NCBI GenBank assembly: GCA_025934375.1
Contig: JAICYD010000030.1
Location: 1-58,887 of the forward strand
Reading direction: 5' to 3'
DNA length: 58,887 nucleotides
Origin: Streptosporangiaceae bacterium
GTDB taxonomy: Bacteria; Actinomycetota; Actinomycetes; Streptosporangiales; Streptosporangiaceae
Shown here: positions 8,618-19,086 of the stretch, one piece after another
Layout: every line of letters starts with the position of its first letter
How positions within the stretch are numbered: the stretch's first letter is position 1
The notes under the pieces: generated by a model
Seen by the model: only the letters and a program-made list of their open reading frames with translations
What the model was told of the DNA's origin: nothing
Database searches by the model: none
Made by a program: the position numbers and the translations under genes

Positions 8618-9898
8618 TCAGCCGGGTACGGTGGCAGCGTGCAGATCCGGCCGATGACCTTGGGGGACGTGCCCGCCGCGGCGACGCCCTCCTAAGGACA
8701 CCCGCGCCGGCCGCCGGCCTTCCCCGGGGAGAACAGGACCGAAGGACAATGAGGCACTGACCGCGGTGACGAGCCCGCGCGCGTAGTACCGCACCTGATA
8801 GGCGCCGTGGCCAGCAGGCGACCGGAAGCTTGCCGTGCCGATGCTGGCCGCGGTACCGACGCGCTGGGCGCTTCGGCACCGGCGGGCGCGGACCGCGCAC
8901 AGCGCGATGACGTCCGCTGCGGAGTGACCGGCCGGCGCTGACCAGTCCACGTCGACCGTGGTCCCGGCCGTCCCCGCGTTGACAGCCGCGTTGACCGTGG
9001 GCGGCACCCAGCCGCCGAGCACGAACGCGGGGTCGGACCACTGGGCGGCCAGCAGGGTCAGGTTCCGCAGCGTGAAATCATTGGCCTCCACGCTGAAGTT
9101 CGATCGCCAGCAGTTGAAATCGTCGTGCACCGGGATGGCCTGCCGGGCACAGACGTCGGTCGTGTTCGCGGAGTTGAGCGCGTTATTGTTCGCGTACTGG
9201 ATGACCGTCCCCGAACGCGACTGGCCCGCGACGGTGATGAGCGGCTTATCCGGGGCAACCCAGTCGAGCTCGGTATAGGTCCCGTCCGCCACCTTGATGG
9301 TCCTCGGGACGGCGTTGTTCGCGGGGATCGCGTTGATCGCGCCCTGCACCGTGCAGAATTCACCCCGCCCGCGGGAGTCGACGGTGATGATCCGGGCGTC
9401 CGGCCGCGGATGGCGGCGCGTCGTGATGAACCGCCAGGCGTGCGGGTCGGCGACACCGGTGAAGCCGGCCGCGGTGAAGACCGTGGGGTCGGCGGTCACG
9501 TAGTAGGCGCGGCCGTACGCCAGCTCGTGGTGCAGGTAGATAGTTGCGGTGTCGCCGGTGATGATCACCGGGTAGTAGCTGAAGGAGTGCGGGTTCCCGG
9601 CTTCGTCGGTCGCCCCGCCGACGGTCTCGGTGAACGAGGCCGGATCAGCCAGGTCGATGCGGTCGGCGACCGAGCCGTCCGCGTTGTGCACGGTGATCGA
9701 GCCGGTCGTGCCCAGCGTTGGCGCCGACCCGAACGTGATCGTCAGCGGCGTGTCCACGCAGGCGCCGGTGCTCCCAGAACCTGTCCCGGTGACCGTGCCC
9801 GCGGTCGTAGCGCCCCCGGTCGCGGCGATCGCCGGCCCGCCCGTCGTCGCGCCGGCCATCAGGGCCAGGGCAATCACTACCCGCCAGATCCGCATCAT
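8618..9898 (-). pseudogene. Pectinesterase (CE8) remnant with the catalytic core missing
   Basis: From the preferred ATG at 9898 (an alternative lies at 9928) the product has a signal peptide (RVVIALALMAGATTG), a bacterial Ig-like domain, then the beginning of a CE8 beta-helix: GRGEFCTVQGAINAIPANN, IKVADGTYTELDW, FNCWRSNFSVEANDFTLRN. In intact pectinesterases the last motif leads directly to the GGSQAEA and Asp/Asp/Arg catalytic segments. Here it jumps to a Pro/Ala-rich module ending GAYQVRYYARG, like the small C-terminal beta-domain of many secreted polysaccharidases, and then to an Arg-rich tail that looks out of frame. This suggests an internal deletion and a frameshifted end. It probably has no esterase activity. 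Confidence 0.6.
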
Positions 9899-10131
9899 GA
9901 CCACCCGGAATCCATCAGAAATGACCATCTCATTATGCGCGCGCTCCGGCATTGTCGTCAGGCACCGTCCGCTCCGGGCTGCAAGTTTCAGCTGCCCGTA
10001 TCCGGTTACGGCTGACTGGCTCCCGGCATTCGGGCTGGTCACGCCGACCGGGCGGCGGGCCGTCGGCGGGTCGGCCACGGACCTGGTGAACCGTGATTGT
10101 TCCCCCGCGCCAAGCTGATTAGCGTGCCGTC

Positions 10132-10143
10132 GTGAGCGCTCAC
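10132..10143. promoter_or_regulatory. 12-bp perfect palindrome GTGAGCGCTCAC
   Basis: The palindrome lies in the 260-bp region between the pectinesterase remnant and the divergent GH43 gene, 15 bp before the GH43 ATG at 10159. It has the GCGC core typical of LacI-family operators but differs from the GAAGCGCTTC sites of the xyloglucan genes, so it may mark a separate pectin or galactan regulator. No LacI gene lies next to it. Confidence 0.4.
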
Positions 10144-10158
10144 CCCGAGGGGACGGTC

Positions 10159-11616
10159 ATGAAACAAGTGCGCACCCTGCTGGCGGCCGTGGCCGCCGGC
10201 CTCGCGGCCCTCACGGGCACCGCCTTGACCGCGGCCCCGGCGAGCGCCGCGCAAGGCGCGTTCACCCCCGGTACGGCGTGGACCGACCAGAGCGGAAACG
10301 CGCTGCAGATGCACGGCCTCGGCATCATCAAGGTCGGCTCCACGTGGTACGCGTTCGGGGAGGACAAGACCGCGGAGTCCTCGGCCAACGCGCAGTTCCA
10401 GGACATCCCGTGCTACAGCTCCGCCGATCTCGCGCACTGGACGTACCAAGGCCAGGCCCTGGCCCGGCAGTCCACCGGTGATCTCGGGCCCGGCCGGGTC
10501 ATCGAGCGGCCGAAGGTGATCTTCAACGCCGCCACTGGGCAGTACGTCATGTACCTGCACGTGGACAGTTCCTCCTATTCCGAGGCCAAGGTCGGGGTGG
10601 CGACGAGTTCCTCGGTCTGCGGTCCGTACGCCTACCACGGCAGCTTCCAGCCGCTGGGGTTCCAGAGCAGGGACATCGGCCTGTTCGAGGACACCGACGG
10701 GTCGGCTTACCTGCTCAGCGAGGACCGGGCGAACGGGCTGCGGATCGACCGGCTGTCCGCCGACTACCTGTCGGTGACCAGCGCGGTGGCGGTCCTGCCC
10801 GATTACGAGGCTCCCGCGATGATGAAGATCGGCGGCACCTATTACATCTTCGGGTCGCACCTGACCGGCTGGTCCGCTAACGACAACGTCTACGCGACCG
10901 CGACCTCGCTGGCGGGCCCCTGGTCGGCGGCGGGCACCTTCGCGCCCGCCCGCACCAGCACCTATCAGTCGCAGACGGCCAACGTCATCACGGTGCAGGG
11001 CAGCGCGGGCACGACCTACATCTACGCTGGCGACCGGTGGACGACATCCAACCTCGGCACCTCGCCGCTGATCTGGCTGCCGCTCACCATCCATGGCACC
11101 ACGGTGACGATGGGGTGGTACAACCAATGGTCGCTCGACACCAGCGCGGGTACCTGGTCGGCGAGCGCCTCGCTGCCGCCGTCCGGCCCGCACGTGCTGA
11201 CCGACCAGAACAGCGGCATGGCGATGGACGTCACCGGGGCCTCCAAGGCCGCCGGCGCCCTCGTCATCCAGTGGCCGGCGAACGGCGGCGCCAACCAGGA
11301 ATGGACGCTGCAGCCGGTCTCCGGGAACGTCTTCACGGTACACAACGCCAACAGCGGCCTCTGCCTGGATGTGCCCGGCTCCTCCGCCGCGCAGGGAGTC
11401 CAGCTCGACCAGGGGACCTGCAACGGCGGCGCCAGCCAGGAGTGGGCCTTCGAAGCGGTGGGCAGCTACCAGTCCGCCTCGGATGCCGACTTCGTGCTCG
11501 CGTCCGTGAACAGCGGCCTGATCGCGGAGGTCAAGGGCAATTCAACTGCCTCGCACGCGCCGGTGGATCAGTGGCCGTCCAACGGAGGCGCCAACCAGGC
11601 CTGGGCCATCGGCTAG
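10159..11616 (+). CDS. Secreted GH43 (subfamily 24-like) exo-galactanase with ricin-B domain
   Basis: The start is placed at ATG 10159 because GAGGGGA sits at the right distance; a GTG at 10132 would add nine residues before the signal peptide. The product (485 residues) has a Sec signal ending near PASAA. A five-bladed propeller follows, with WYAFGEDK, VIERPKVIFN, SRDIGLFEDTDG and YEAPAMMK, which carry the acidic residues expected for GH43_24 exo-beta-1,3-galactanases. The C-terminal 140 residues or so form a ricin-B/CBM13 trefoil with repeats of the NQEWTL and SQEWAF kind. It would trim galactan side chains of arabinogalactan or pectin and fits the pectin genes on the opposite strand. GH43_24 assignment is by motif recall. 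Confidence 0.82.
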   Translation: MKQVRTLLAAVAAGLAALTGTALTAAPASAAQGAFTPGTAWTDQSGNALQMHGLGIIKVGSTWYAFGEDKTAESSANAQFQDIPCYSSADLAHWTYQGQALARQSTGDLGPGRVIERPKVIFNAATGQYVMYLHVDSSSYSEAKVGVATSSSVCGPYAYHGSFQPLGFQSRDIGLFEDTDGSAYLLSEDRANGLRIDRLSADYLSVTSAVAVLPDYEAPAMMKIGGTYYIFGSHLTGWSANDNVYATATSLAGPWSAAGTFAPARTSTYQSQTANVITVQGSAGTTYIYAGDRWTTSNLGTSPLIWLPLTIHGTTVTMGWYNQWSLDTSAGTWSASASLPPSGPHVLTDQNSGMAMDVTGASKAAGALVIQWPANGGANQEWTLQPVSGNVFTVHNANSGLCLDVPGSSAAQGVQLDQGTCNGGASQEWAFEAVGSYQSASDADFVLASVNSGLIAEVKGNSTASHAPVDQWPSNGGANQAWAIG

Positions 11617-11666
11617 CACTCAGCGGTAGCACCGTCACGATAGGCACCCGGCAGGTCCAGCGGGCG

Positions 11667-11701
11667 GTGGGGCAGGCCGTGGCGACCCGCGCCTGCCCCA
11701 C
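11667..11701. terminator. Bidirectional stem-loop between GH43 and a convergent gene
   Basis: GTGGGGCAGGC (11667-11677) pairs perfectly with GCCTGCCCCAC (11691-11701) around a 13-nt loop. It lies 50 bp past the GH43 stop and 28 bp past the stop of the opposing gene. Confidence 0.65.
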
Positions 11702-11728
11702 TGCGGTCGTGCCGTGGGCGCCGCCCCG

Positions 11729-12232
11729 CTATACCCGAACCGCCTGGGTGGACACCCACCCGGCGCCCGTGCACGCTTTGCTACCGTCTGTCCAGGTCAT
11801 GCACGCCTTCATGGCGCTCATCCGCAGGACCCTTGGCTTCGGCTCATCCCACCAGTTGCGGCGGAGGGCGACGTTGTGCCCGATCACGACCAGGCTCATG
11901 TTATGGACCGTCAGGGCGACTTGGCCGGCCACTGACACTCGCAGGGCCTGCACCGAGACCAGGCGCAGCGTCCCTGAGCGCGCGGTGAAGCCCACTTGGC
12001 CCCCTGCCTTTCCCGACTGGCGGGTCAGGTAGAGGCAAATGGTGCCCGTCCGGCCGTGGGCGTTCGCGTGGACCGTCACGCAGTGGCCGCCGAGGAGTAC
12101 TGCGGGGCTGGCGGCTGCCTGCCCTCGCTGCATTGACGTTGTCGCGGCATCGGCTCGGGCCGAGCCGATCCCGCAGGCGAGGATCGCCATGATCGCGACC
12201 GTGACGAACGCTGCTGTTCTGCGCACAGGCAT
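11729..12232 (-). CDS. Small secreted protein of unknown function
   Basis: 167 residues with a clear Sec signal (AAFVTVAIMAILACGIGSARADA). The mature part is beta-rich, with HCVTVHANAHGRTGTICLYL near its start, a pair of later Cys (ACMTWTDGSKAC), and a WWDEPKP motif. It lies 18 bp behind the SARP regulator on the same strand, so it is likely co-transcribed with it. The family was not recognised. Four Cys in the mature protein suggest disulfides, consistent with an exported protein. Confidence 0.7.
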   Translation of the reverse strand: MPVRRTAAFVTVAIMAILACGIGSARADAATTSMQRGQAAASPAVLLGGHCVTVHANAHGRTGTICLYLTRQSGKAGGQVGFTARSGTLRLVSVQALRVSVAGQVALTVHNMSLVVIGHNVALRRNWWDEPKPRVLRMSAMKACMTWTDGSKACTGAGWVSTQAVRV

Positions 12233-12250
12233 TGCTCCCTACTACTCGGG

Positions 12251-15103
12251 TCAAGCTGGCGTGGCCCGTGCCGCGCCACCTGACATTCCTGTTTGTGAGT
12301 GGTCCCGGAGCTGAGCGCTAACCCGCGCCGCGTCCGGGTGATTCAGGTCGGTGAGAATGGCCAGCGCCGCTCGCAGGCAGTCCCGCTCGGCGCGAGCATC
12401 GCCGTCCGTCCCGCGCGCGGCGGCGAGATGAGTCAAGATCTCGGCCTGGTTGTACTGGTCGCCTAGTTCCCGGAACGCGCTCAGTGACTGCTGGAAGCAG
12501 GCGATGGCGTCCGGGGTGCGGCCCAGACGGTGATAGGCCTCGCCCAGGCTGTCCAGGACGTTGGCCTCACCTCGCCGGTAGTTCAGCTCCCGGAATATTG
12601 CCAGCCCTTCCTGGCAGTGCTCGAGGCCGTCCTGGTAGGCGCCGAGGTGGATGTGGAGCAGGCCGATGTTGTTCAGCGCGCCCGCCTGCCCGGCCCGGTC
12701 CCCGCAGCGGCGGAACAACTCGAGCGCGCGTTCGGCCAGCTGGCGTGCCTGCGCGTGCCGGTGTTGCCGCCATAGCGAGTTACCAGCCCGGACGCAGGCC
12801 CGCGCTTCACCCGACGCGTCGCCGAGCTGGCCGAACAACCGGGCCGCCTCCGCCAGGTGATCGCGTCCGCGCTCGTACTCGCCCTGGAGCACGAACGTCC
12901 AGCCGAGCCCGCAGGTGGCGTGGGCCTGCCCGACCGGGTCCCCGCCCTGGCGGGCGCAATCCAGGCCAAGCCGCTGGATGTCCCCGAGCTCATCCCAGCG
13001 TCCCCGCCGGGACAGGAAGGTCTCCCAGGCCCAGGCGAGCTGCCACGCATGCGACGCGAAGCCATCGCGCGCCGCCAGCTTTACGACCCCGGGCAGAGCC
13101 GGGTATTCGGCCTCCGCCCATGCCCAGGCCTCCTGATAGCTGTCGATATCCTCCTTCAGCGCACCGTCTTGGGGTGGCGCCAACGTGATGGCGGGCCGGG
13201 GCGGATACAGCCGCAGGGACATCGCGTGCGCGGCGTGCAGGTAGTAGTCGAGCATCCGGGTGGTGGCCGCATGGCGCTGTTCGGCAGTCTCTTCGGCCTG
13301 GGCTCGTTCCCGGGCGTACGCACGCAGCAGGTCGTGCATGGCGAAGCGGCCTGCCTCCGACTGCGCGACCACGTTGACGCGCTCTAGCTCCTCCAGCATC
13401 GCGACCGCCTGCCCGGCCGTCGTGCCCGCGAGGCTGGCGAGGACGTTCGCCCCGGCGTCGGGACCGGGGTGCATCCCCGCCCGCCGGAACATGCTCGCCT
13501 CGGGTGCCATCAGGCACGTGTATGACCAGGAGAGCACCGAACGCGCGGATGCCGCCGAGTCCCCGGCATCGAGCGCGTCCAGCCTCCCCCGGGGATCTCG
13601 CAGTCCGGCGGCTAGCTTGGCCAGCGGCAGCCCGGGCCGGGCCGCCGCCTTCGCCGCGACCACCGCCAGGGCCAGCGGCAGGCGACCGCACAACTCGGCG
13701 ATCTCCGTCACCGCGGGGGGCTCCGCCGCCGCCCGGGCCGCCCCCACGCGCGCCGCGATGAGCGCCCGTGCCTCAGCGCCGCTGAGCACGTCCACCCCGA
13801 TCAGTTCCGCGCCTTCGGTGACGGCCAGCCCGGCCAGCCAGTCCCGGCTGGTGATGACCACCATGCTGCCCGGCGAGCCGGGCAGCAGCGATCGCACCTG
13901 CTCGGCGTCGCGCGCGTTGTCTAGGACGATCAGCAGCCGCTTGCCCGCCGTCAGGCTGCGGTAGAGGCTCACCCGGGCGCTCAGCCCGGACGGGACCGGC
14001 GCAGCGGGCAGCAGGGCCCCGATGAACAGTCCCAGTCCTTCAGCTGGCGACACGGGCGCGGCGTCGGCGGCGAACCCCCGGAGGCTGAGGTAGAGCTGGC
14101 CGTCGGGGAACTGGCCGGCAACCTGGCGTGCCCAGTGGGTGACCAGCGCGGTCTTCCCCACTCCGGCGGTGCCGCCGATCACCGCGATCACCGTCATCGC
14201 GGACGGCCCGCTCGCGAGGGACGCCATCGCGTCCAACCTCCGCAGCTCCGGCTCCCGGCCAACGAGATGCGTCAAGGCGGCCGGGAGCTCGCGGGGAATC
14301 ACCGGCGGCGCCGTTGCCGGTGGCGAGTGCATAGTGATGCCCTCGGCGGGCGCGGGATCACCGGCGAGGATGCGCTCGTGCAGCCGTTGCAGCTCGGCTC
14401 CGGGCTCGACGCCGATCTCATCGATCAGCACGCGCCGCGCGTCACGGAAGGCGGCTAGCGCGTCCGCCTGGCGGCCCTCACCGTACAGCGCGAGCACCAG
14501 CAGCCAGTGCAGCCGCTCTCGCAGCGGCTCGGCCGCGACCAGCGCTCGCAACTCGGTGATGACCTCAGCCTGCCGGCCGCATCGCAGGTCCGCTTCGATC
14601 CGGTCCTCGACCGCCTGCAGCCGCACCTCCTCCAGGCGCGGCGCGTGCTGCAGGACGAGGTAGTCACACGGCACGTCGGCGAGGGGCCTGCCGCGCCACA
14701 GCGACAATGCCGTGCGCAAGCCGGTCGCGGCCTGAGCGTGCTGGCCGACCCGCAGGGCCTGGCGAGCCTGGGCCACCATGACCTCGAACTGGGAAGCATC
14801 CAGGCTTTCGGCGGGAACGCGGAGCAGGTAGCCATCAGCCCGGGTCGTGATGACAGTGCGATCGCTGTCGCCCAGCGCTCGCCGGAATCGCTTCACGTAG
14901 TTCTGCACCGTGACCCGCCCCGACGGCGGCGGGCCGGACGGCCACAGCAACTCGGCCAGCTCGTCGGCCGTCACCGCCTGCCCCCGGTTGAGGAGCAGCG
15001 CCGCCACGACCACCCGCTGCTTTCCAGGGGGAATGGGCGCCTCCACTCCGTCCCGGCACACCAGCAACGGCCCGAGCAGCCCGAATTGCAGCCCCTGCGC
15101 CAT
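12251..15103 (-). CDS. AfsR-like SARP regulator with NB-ARC and TPR domains
   Basis: 950 residues. Residues 5-97 form an OmpR-like winged helix (FGLLGPLLV, VVVAALLLNRGQAVTADELAE, NYVKRFRRALG). Residues 100-247 are the bacterial transcriptional activation domain, ending EIGVEPGAELQRLHERIL. An NB-ARC ATPase follows with Walker A GGTAGVGKTA (310-319) and Walker B LLIVLDNA (about 391). The C-terminal third has several TPRs (GEANVLDSLGEAYHRLG). This is the architecture of Streptomyces AfsR, a global activator of secondary metabolism that binds heptamer direct repeats. It is divergent from two tiny genes whose promoter has exactly such repeats, so they are its likely direct target. A small secreted protein follows in the same transcript. 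Confidence 0.92.
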   Translation of the reverse strand: MAQGLQFGLLGPLLVCRDGVEAPIPPGKQRVVVAALLLNRGQAVTADELAELLWPSGPPPSGRVTVQNYVKRFRRALGDSDRTVITTRADGYLLRVPAESLDASQFEVMVAQARQALRVGQHAQAATGLRTALSLWRGRPLADVPCDYLVLQHAPRLEEVRLQAVEDRIEADLRCGRQAEVITELRALVAAEPLRERLHWLLVLALYGEGRQADALAAFRDARRVLIDEIGVEPGAELQRLHERILAGDPAPAEGITMHSPPATAPPVIPRELPAALTHLVGREPELRRLDAMASLASGPSAMTVIAVIGGTAGVGKTALVTHWARQVAGQFPDGQLYLSLRGFAADAAPVSPAEGLGLFIGALLPAAPVPSGLSARVSLYRSLTAGKRLLIVLDNARDAEQVRSLLPGSPGSMVVITSRDWLAGLAVTEGAELIGVDVLSGAEARALIAARVGAARAAAEPPAVTEIAELCGRLPLALAVVAAKAAARPGLPLAKLAAGLRDPRGRLDALDAGDSAASARSVLSWSYTCLMAPEASMFRRAGMHPGPDAGANVLASLAGTTAGQAVAMLEELERVNVVAQSEAGRFAMHDLLRAYARERAQAEETAEQRHAATTRMLDYYLHAAHAMSLRLYPPRPAITLAPPQDGALKEDIDSYQEAWAWAEAEYPALPGVVKLAARDGFASHAWQLAWAWETFLSRRGRWDELGDIQRLGLDCARQGGDPVGQAHATCGLGWTFVLQGEYERGRDHLAEAARLFGQLGDASGEARACVRAGNSLWRQHRHAQARQLAERALELFRRCGDRAGQAGALNNIGLLHIHLGAYQDGLEHCQEGLAIFRELNYRRGEANVLDSLGEAYHRLGRTPDAIACFQQSLSAFRELGDQYNQAEILTHLAAARGTDGDARAERDCLRAALAILTDLNHPDAARVSAQLRDHSQTGMSGGAARATPA

Positions 15104-15295
15104 GGTGAGGACCGCCCTTCCGGACCAGCATCACAGCATGCGACTGCTAACGCTACCAGACCATTTTCGACACAATGCCCCGTGATTCTATATTTCAGAA
15201 CATATCCAGAAACGGGATGCGACCCACCCCACCTATCCGATGAAACGGCGACTCGCGGAGATCGCGGCGCACGGTTGTGCGCGCTGAGCGGGGGT

Positions 15296-15338
15296 GCTAG
15301 CCGCGCGCTAACCCGACGCTAGCCGCCCCGCCCACGAT
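15296..15338 (+). promoter_or_regulatory. SARP-box promoter: three 11-bp-spaced heptamers and a -10 element
   Basis: GCTAGCC (15296-15302), GCTAACC (15307-15313) and GCTAGCC (15318-15324) repeat with an exact 11-bp period; a weaker GCTGAGC precedes them at 15283. Eight bases after the last repeat is CACGAT (15333-15338), a possible -10. SARP activators are known to bind heptamer direct repeats in multiples of 11 bp, with the 3' repeat 8 bp from the -10. The array reads towards the gene starting at 15382. Confidence 0.7.
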
Positions 15339-15381
15339 TGTGCTCGCGACATCAGCCTTTTCTCCGTCGTGAGGAGACATC

Positions 15382-15540
15382 GTGAACAGGACAACGGCCG
15401 TGGTCACCACCGGAAGCAACAAGGGATCGTTCACCTATATCCAGCGGGGAGGGGGAGGGCGGATTGCCTTCACCCCGCGCGAAACGCTGAAATTCCCCGC
15501 GGCCAGGCACGTCGAACTGGTCACCATCCGCATCAGCTGA
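15382..15540 (+). CDS. 52-residue basic small protein, first gene of a SARP-controlled pair
   Basis: GTG start at 15382 with GAGGAGA at 15371-15377; stop TGA at 15538-15540. The product has no hydrophobic signal. It runs from a Thr/Ser-rich N-terminus (TTAVVTTGSNKGSFTY) through a glycine run (RGGGGRIAF) to a beta-like end (VELVTIRIS). It is basic and could be a single small beta-sheet domain; the family was not recognised. It is followed after 25 bp by another small gene with its own strong RBS. The position opposite an AfsR-like regulator resembles afsR-afsS, but AfsS repeats are absent. A regulatory protein or a peptide precursor are both possible. Confidence 0.6.
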   Translation: MNRTTAVVTTGSNKGSFTYIQRGGGGRIAFTPRETLKFPAARHVELVTIRIS

Positions 15541-15565
15541 GTCCCCCACCAGGAAAGGAGTCCCA

Positions 15566-15796
15566 GTGAGGCCACTCTCGCTCATTTCCAATAAGGGGAA
15601 GATCTTGCGCAGGACGCCGCCGCGCAAGTTCGACAGCACCGGCCGCGGGGCGGCGAACGGTAACGCCGCGCTCGGCTGCAAGCCGGGCTACTACGAGGGC
15701 GAGTCGGTCGCCGTCGTCACCTTCCCCCCGGGGTACACGCCGCACGCCGGCCTGCTTCGCGATCACACCAACGTGGCCCGCATCACGAAGTGCTGA
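15566..15796 (+). CDS. 76-residue small protein, second gene of the SARP-controlled pair
   Basis: GTG start at 15566, preceded by AGGAAAGGAG, a near-perfect RBS. The N-terminal third is strongly basic (SNKGKILRRTPPRKF). The rest is Gly/Tyr-rich with two Cys (LGCKPGYYEGE near 37-47 and the final ARITKC). There is no signal peptide. The two-part layout, a basic leader and then a compact Cys-bounded C-terminus, is compatible with a peptide precursor, but no processing enzyme lies nearby, so this is only a possibility. The stop is followed by a very strong terminator, which confirms the transcription unit. No family was recognised. Confidence 0.6.
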   Translation: MRPLSLISNKGKILRRTPPRKFDSTGRGAANGNAALGCKPGYYEGESVAVVTFPPGYTPHAGLLRDHTNVARITKC

Positions 15797-15811
15797 CCTA
15801 GGTCCCTCGCG

Positions 15812-15849
15812 CCCTTGGCCCGGCCGGCTCGCGCCGGCCGGGCCAAGGG
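15812..15849. terminator. Strong 16-bp terminator hairpin shared by convergent units
   Basis: CCCTTGGCCCGGCCGG (15812-15827) pairs perfectly with CCGGCCGGGCCAAGGG (15834-15849) around a 6-nt loop. It ends both the small-gene pair (stop 15796) and the opposing gene (stop 15857). Confidence 0.85.
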
Positions 15850-15856
15850 GCTTTCG

Positions 15857-16642
15857 TCATCGGTTGACGTCGTCGCTGTCGGCCCAGACCGGGTCGGTCA
15901 CGCTGGCCGGCACGGCCTCCAGGCGCTCGTCGGCGAGCAGGTCGCGCACCAGCGCCGCGCTGCCGCCCAGATAGGTGGAATCCAGGTCGACATCGGTGGC
16001 TACCAGCCACGCGTGATCATCGGGCCACAACAGGCTCGGTGACTGGTCATACAAGGTCATCCCCAGTTCTCCGGCCGCGTCGAGCGGGCCTTCGAGCAGG
16101 AGGCACGGGCGCTCTGGCAGGAGGACTTCCGGCAGGCTCGCCACACCCGCCGGGAACCGCGGCGGGAGCACGCGCGGTCCCGGTGACTCGTCGGCGCCGC
16201 CGTCGAGTGCGGCGCAGACCGCCTCGGCGTCCGGGCCTGGCGGCCGGCTGTACCCGTCCCAGACGCTGAACCAGCAGTGACCGGGAGTCCCGGTGTGGAC
16301 GGCGAGGATGTCGCCCAGGGCGGACAGCAGCCCCGGCGGCAGCGTTCCCGGATCGGGAGCGCCCTGCCAGGGCGGCGCGGTCGTCCCCGCGCCCGCCGCG
16401 GGCTTGGCGATGGCCTCGAACTGAACGCGCGGGTGGATCACCCGGCCCGACCAGGCCGCGACCTTCGCCCAGGTCACCGGACGGTCGCCGGCTTCCCAGG
16501 CCGGGTGCAGGATGCGGGCGTATGCCGCGAATCCGCGGGGGACAAGGGCGCCCACCCCCGATCCGAATGGGCCGACGTTCGCGATCACCCAGTCGGCCGC
16601 GGACACGTCGGTGGCGAAGTTCAAGCGGGAGCGCCGGGTCAT
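15857..16642 (-). CDS. Conserved actinobacterial protein of unknown function
   Basis: 261 residues, soluble, with no signal peptide and no catalytic motif that I recognise. Typical stretches are RGFAAYARILHPAW near residue 40, HCWFSVWDGY near 125, and LLWPDDHAWLVATDVDLDS near 210. Trp-rich proteins of this kind, ending with a segment on a daily-life phrase like STYLGGSAALVRDLL, are common in actinomycetes, but I know no assigned function. It starts at ATG 16642, 37 bp after the stop of the small PEP-domain gene on the same strand, and shares its terminator with the convergent small-gene pair. Confidence 0.75.
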   Translation of the reverse strand: MTRRSRLNFATDVSAADWVIANVGPFGSGVGALVPRGFAAYARILHPAWEAGDRPVTWAKVAAWSGRVIHPRVQFEAIAKPAAGAGTTAPPWQGAPDPGTLPPGLLSALGDILAVHTGTPGHCWFSVWDGYSRPPGPDAEAVCAALDGGADESPGPRVLPPRFPAGVASLPEVLLPERPCLLLEGPLDAAGELGMTLYDQSPSLLWPDDHAWLVATDVDLDSTYLGGSAALVRDLLADERLEAVPASVTDPVWADSDDVNR

Positions 16643-16679
16643 GGCTCAGCGTATCCGGTCCCCGCTCACGTCCTCCCGC

Positions 16680-18316
<1,637 letters not shown>

Positions 18317-19032
18317 CTTGGCCGCCAGCGGGTGGCCGGCGAAGAAGAACGACTGCCAGAAGCTGTCCGGCACCCAGGCGGCGATGGCGCCGGCGACCAG
18401 GAGCCCTATCACCAGGTCCCGGATAATGGCGGCCCACTCCATCACGAAGACGTGGCTGACCGAGGTGAAGCCCTCAGCGGACAGCAGCCGCCGCGCGAAC
18501 GACCCCTGGCGCGCAACGGTCATGTCCATCGCGGCGTGTCCCTCCATGGACCCCGCCACGCCGCGCTCCGCCTGCTCGCCTGCCCGCTGGAGCAGCCGGT
18601 CACGCAGGAATACCCGGAACAGGAGAGCCAGGAACACGATCATCAGCGGGCCGCCGGTGAACTCGGCCAGGGTGAACTGCCAGCCCATCAGCAGCGTGAG
18701 GATCACGCCGAGCTCGATGACCAGGTTGGTCGAGGCGATCTCGAACGCCATCGCGGCAGTGAAGTCGGCGCCCTTGCGGAACAGCGCGCGGGCCAGGGCA
18801 ATCGCCGCGTATGAGCACGAGGACGACGCGGCGCCCAGTCCCGCCGCGATCGCCAGCGTTCGCGGCCGCGCGTCTCCCAGCAGCCGCACCACCGTGGACC
18901 TGCGGACCACCGCCTGAACGACGGCCGACAGCAGGAACCCCAGGATCAAGGCCCAGGTGATCTGCCAGGTCATCGATCCCGCGATGGCCAGGGCATGGAG
19001 GATCGCGTCCATGGTCTTCCCCTTCCCTTTCC

Positions 19033-19074
19033 GGCTTCCGGCTTCCGGCTTCCGGCTTCCGGCTTCCGGCTTCC
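19033..19074. repeat. Six tandem copies of a 7-mer (GGCTTCC) in the permease leader
   Basis: Six exact GGCTTCC units lie between the permease RBS and its operator. Perfect short repeats are prone to slippage, so leader length may vary between isolates. Confidence 0.95.
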
Positions 19075-19086
19075 GGCCGGAACACC

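Noticed and set aside
15141..15160. GCTAAC/GCTACC pair near the SARP start as an autoregulatory SARP box
   Set aside because: The spacing is 6 bp, not a multiple of 11, so it was not called.
15382..15796. RiPP gene cluster
   Set aside because: No maturase, protease or exporter gene lies nearby; the peptide-precursor idea is kept only as a possibility.
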